Positions 6,543 to 7,734 of a DNA stretch of 7,734 nucleotides are shown here, in pieces. The DNA is from Anaerolineae bacterium (GTDB lineage: Bacteria > Chloroflexota > Anaerolineae > B4-G1): positions 437-8,170 of the forward strand of contig JALWUZ010000100.1 of NCBI GenBank assembly GCA_027079895.1, given 5' to 3'. Within the stretch, counting starts at the first letter, position 1. Each line of letters begins with the position of its first letter. The translations under genes and the position numbers were made by a program. Under the pieces are notes generated by a model. That model saw only the letters and a list, made by a program, of their open reading frames with translations. It was not told where the DNA came from and did not search any database.

Positions 6543-7734
6543 TCACCCGCCGACCCGCTCCCACGTCAGATCCCCGCGCAGCCGCCAGCGGTCGCTCTCC
6601 GTGCCGTCGCCGTCTATGCGGTACACCGCCCCGCCCTCGAAGCGGATCTCCCCCACCGCCGCGCCGGACGCTCCCTCCACCACCAGGCGGCAATCTTCGA
6701 CGCAATCCTGGGGCTCCCACGTCAGGTCCTCGTCCTGATTCAGCAACGAGGTATCCCTCAGATGCGCCTCGAAGGTGTACACATCCCAGCGCGGCAGCGT
6801 CTGGTCGCACGTCAGCGATTCCCCCTCCGTCAGCAGAGCGATGTATCGCCACTCCAATATCGCGCCGTATTGCCCCAACGGCATCGCGCCGCAGGCGGTC
6901 ATCGGATACAGATAGTAGTAGTCCGGGAACGGCACCTCCGGCAGCGGCCCTCCGGCGACGTACAGCGGGCTCGTGTCAACGTCGCGCAGCAACTCCGCCC
7001 AGAACAGCATCCGGTCGGTCCCGGTGTAGAACTTCTCGAACGACTCCCAGGCCCGCTCCGGCTGCCCGGAGTAGAGATAGTCCAGCACCACCGGCAGGAC
7101 GGCGCACTTGTTACTCCCATCCCACTCCCCCAAGTCGCCCGGCCCGTACTCCTCGGTCAGAGCGGTATCGTGTGCGATGGCGTCCTCGTACAAGTAGGCG
7201 AAACGCGGACTGGCGGGGACGTAGCCGTGCCCCGGCTTGTACTCCATCACCACCTTCACCACCGGCGATGAGGCATACGGGCAGTAGAAGTAGGCGAACA
7301 GGTCGTCGCAGGTGAGGTACTCGTAGACCCCGTCTCCATTCAAATCCTCGAAACTCCCCCCGCAGTTGGAAAGCGGAGTTTCCAGCACTTTGGTGAACTC
7401 CGGCCCCAGGTCGTAGACGAGGGTCGAAAAGCAGCAGTGCGCCCCGCCGGTGAACACCTCCACAATCACATCGGGATGCCCTTCTCCGGTGATGTCGGTG
7501 CCGGTCAGTTCCCCCAGCGAAGAGACCGACTCGACGCGGGCCAGCACCACCCCGCCCCGAGAGATGACGACGATGTTCTCGCTGGGCAACAGAAACTCAT
7601 CTACGTCCTCTTTCTCGAAAAACTGCACCAGGTAGGAGTCAATCCACCGCTCCTCGACCTTGTACCCCTCCGGCGTGGGCGGGAGCGTGGACACCGGCAC
7701 CGGCGTCCCGACCGGGCCGGGCGCGGACGAGGGC
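6543..7734 (-). CDS. Probable exported protein with calcium-loop-like motifs, cysteine-rich (5' part outside window)
   Basis: 396 residues are visible and the frame is open at the right edge. A GTG at 7700 could be a start, but the codons upstream of it read PSSAPGPVGTPVPVSTLPPT. That is a Pro/Ser/Thr-rich linker of the sort that follows a lipoprotein or signal peptide in exported proteins, so the true start most likely lies beyond the window. Counting from that GTG, DITGEGHPDVIVE (69-81) and DLNGDGVYEYLT (119-130) look like the Asp-rich calcium loops of FG-GAP/VCBS-type repeats. They flank the distinctive TGGAHCCFSTLVYDLG. Ten cysteines are spread over the rest (89, 90, 113, 131, 140, 199, 270, 298, 333, 337), which suits an extracytoplasmic protein with disulfides. 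The C-terminal 55 residues form a small beta-rich, charged domain. I do not recognise a specific function. It lies 55 bases upstream of sbcC on the same strand, but a strong promoter intervenes, so it is probably a separate unit. Confidence 0.8.
   Translation of the reverse strand, partial: PSSAPGPVGTPVPVSTLPPTPEGYKVEERWIDSYLVQFFEKEDVDEFLLPSENIVVISRGGVVLARVESVSSLGELTGTDITGEGHPDVIVEVFTGGAHCCFSTLVYDLGPEFTKVLETPLSNCGGSFEDLNGDGVYEYLTCDDLFAYFYCPYASSPVVKVVMEYKPGHGYVPASPRFAYLYEDAIAHDTALTEEYGPGDLGEWDGSNKCAVLPVVLDYLYSGQPERAWESFEKFYTGTDRMLFWAELLRDVDTSPLYVAGGPLPEVPFPDYYYLYPMTACGAMPLGQYGAILEWRYIALLTEGESLTCDQTLPRWDVYTFEAHLRDTSLLNQDEDLTWEPQDCVEDCRLVVEGASGAAVGEIRFEGGAVYRIDGDGTESDRWRLRGDLTWERVGG

Noticed and set aside
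6526..6546. GC-rich inverted sequence (GGGCGGCCCGC) just after the stop of the exported protein gene, considered as a terminator.
   Set aside because: The self-complementary arms leave a loop of one or two bases and no T-run follows, so it does not form a credible intrinsic terminator.
5165..7315. A 716-residue plus-strand open frame antisense to sbcC and to the neighbouring exported protein gene.
   Set aside because: It runs across two unrelated genes on the other strand. Its composition drifts from Gly/Leu/Val-rich to Arg/Pro/Ser-rich and shows no motif. It is an artefact of high GC content at third codon positions.
7698..7700. GTG as the start codon of the exported protein gene.
   Set aside because: The frame continues upstream through a Pro/Ser/Thr/Gly-rich linker to the window edge, no ribosome site precedes this GTG, and starting here would leave an exported-looking protein without a signal peptide.

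Overview
The window is GC-rich bacterial DNA with strong Shine-Dalgarno sites (AGGAGG) and sigma-70-like promoter elements. It holds six protein genes packed almost end to end. Two of them are cut by the window edges. I see no RNA genes, CRISPR arrays, insertion sequences or long repeats. The wording of the Rad50/SbcC N-terminus, the VanW-domain protein and the small two-helix membrane protein resemble what I remember from Chloroflexota (Anaerolineae-like) genomes. That placement is recall from family resemblance, not a search result, and is only moderately secure.

Layout. Positions 1-1403 (minus) encode a membrane-anchored cell-surface protein with a VanW domain, cut off at the left edge. 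Only 30 bases separate its start from a divergent plus-strand gene (1434-2012) for a 192-residue protein with two transmembrane helices and a cytoplasmic C-terminal domain. Converging on that gene, with a 10-base gap, is a three-gene minus-strand operon read from 6487 down to 2023. Its genes encode a Rad50/SbcC-type ATPase with a zinc hook, a DUF3696-like AAA ATPase of the OLD/AAA15 kind, and a PIN-domain putative nuclease. To the right, upstream of the operon and on the same strand (6543-7734), lies a cysteine-rich, probably exported protein with two calcium-loop-like motifs, whose N-terminus is outside the window.

The operon is the main point of interest. It starts from a near-consensus extended -10 promoter placed so close to the SbcC ATG that the transcript should be leaderless or nearly so. 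The second gene follows after 14 bases with its own strong ribosome site. The third overlaps the second by four bases (GTGA). The encoded set is an SMC-like DNA-tethering ATPase without an adjacent SbcD/Mre11 nuclease, a second ABC-type ATPase, and a small metal-dependent nuclease. This could be a DNA-repair or anti-phage module in which the PIN protein supplies the nuclease. It could equally be a housekeeping sbcC followed by an ATPase-nuclease pair. The sequence alone does not decide between these. The two flanking envelope genes show no functional link to the operon.
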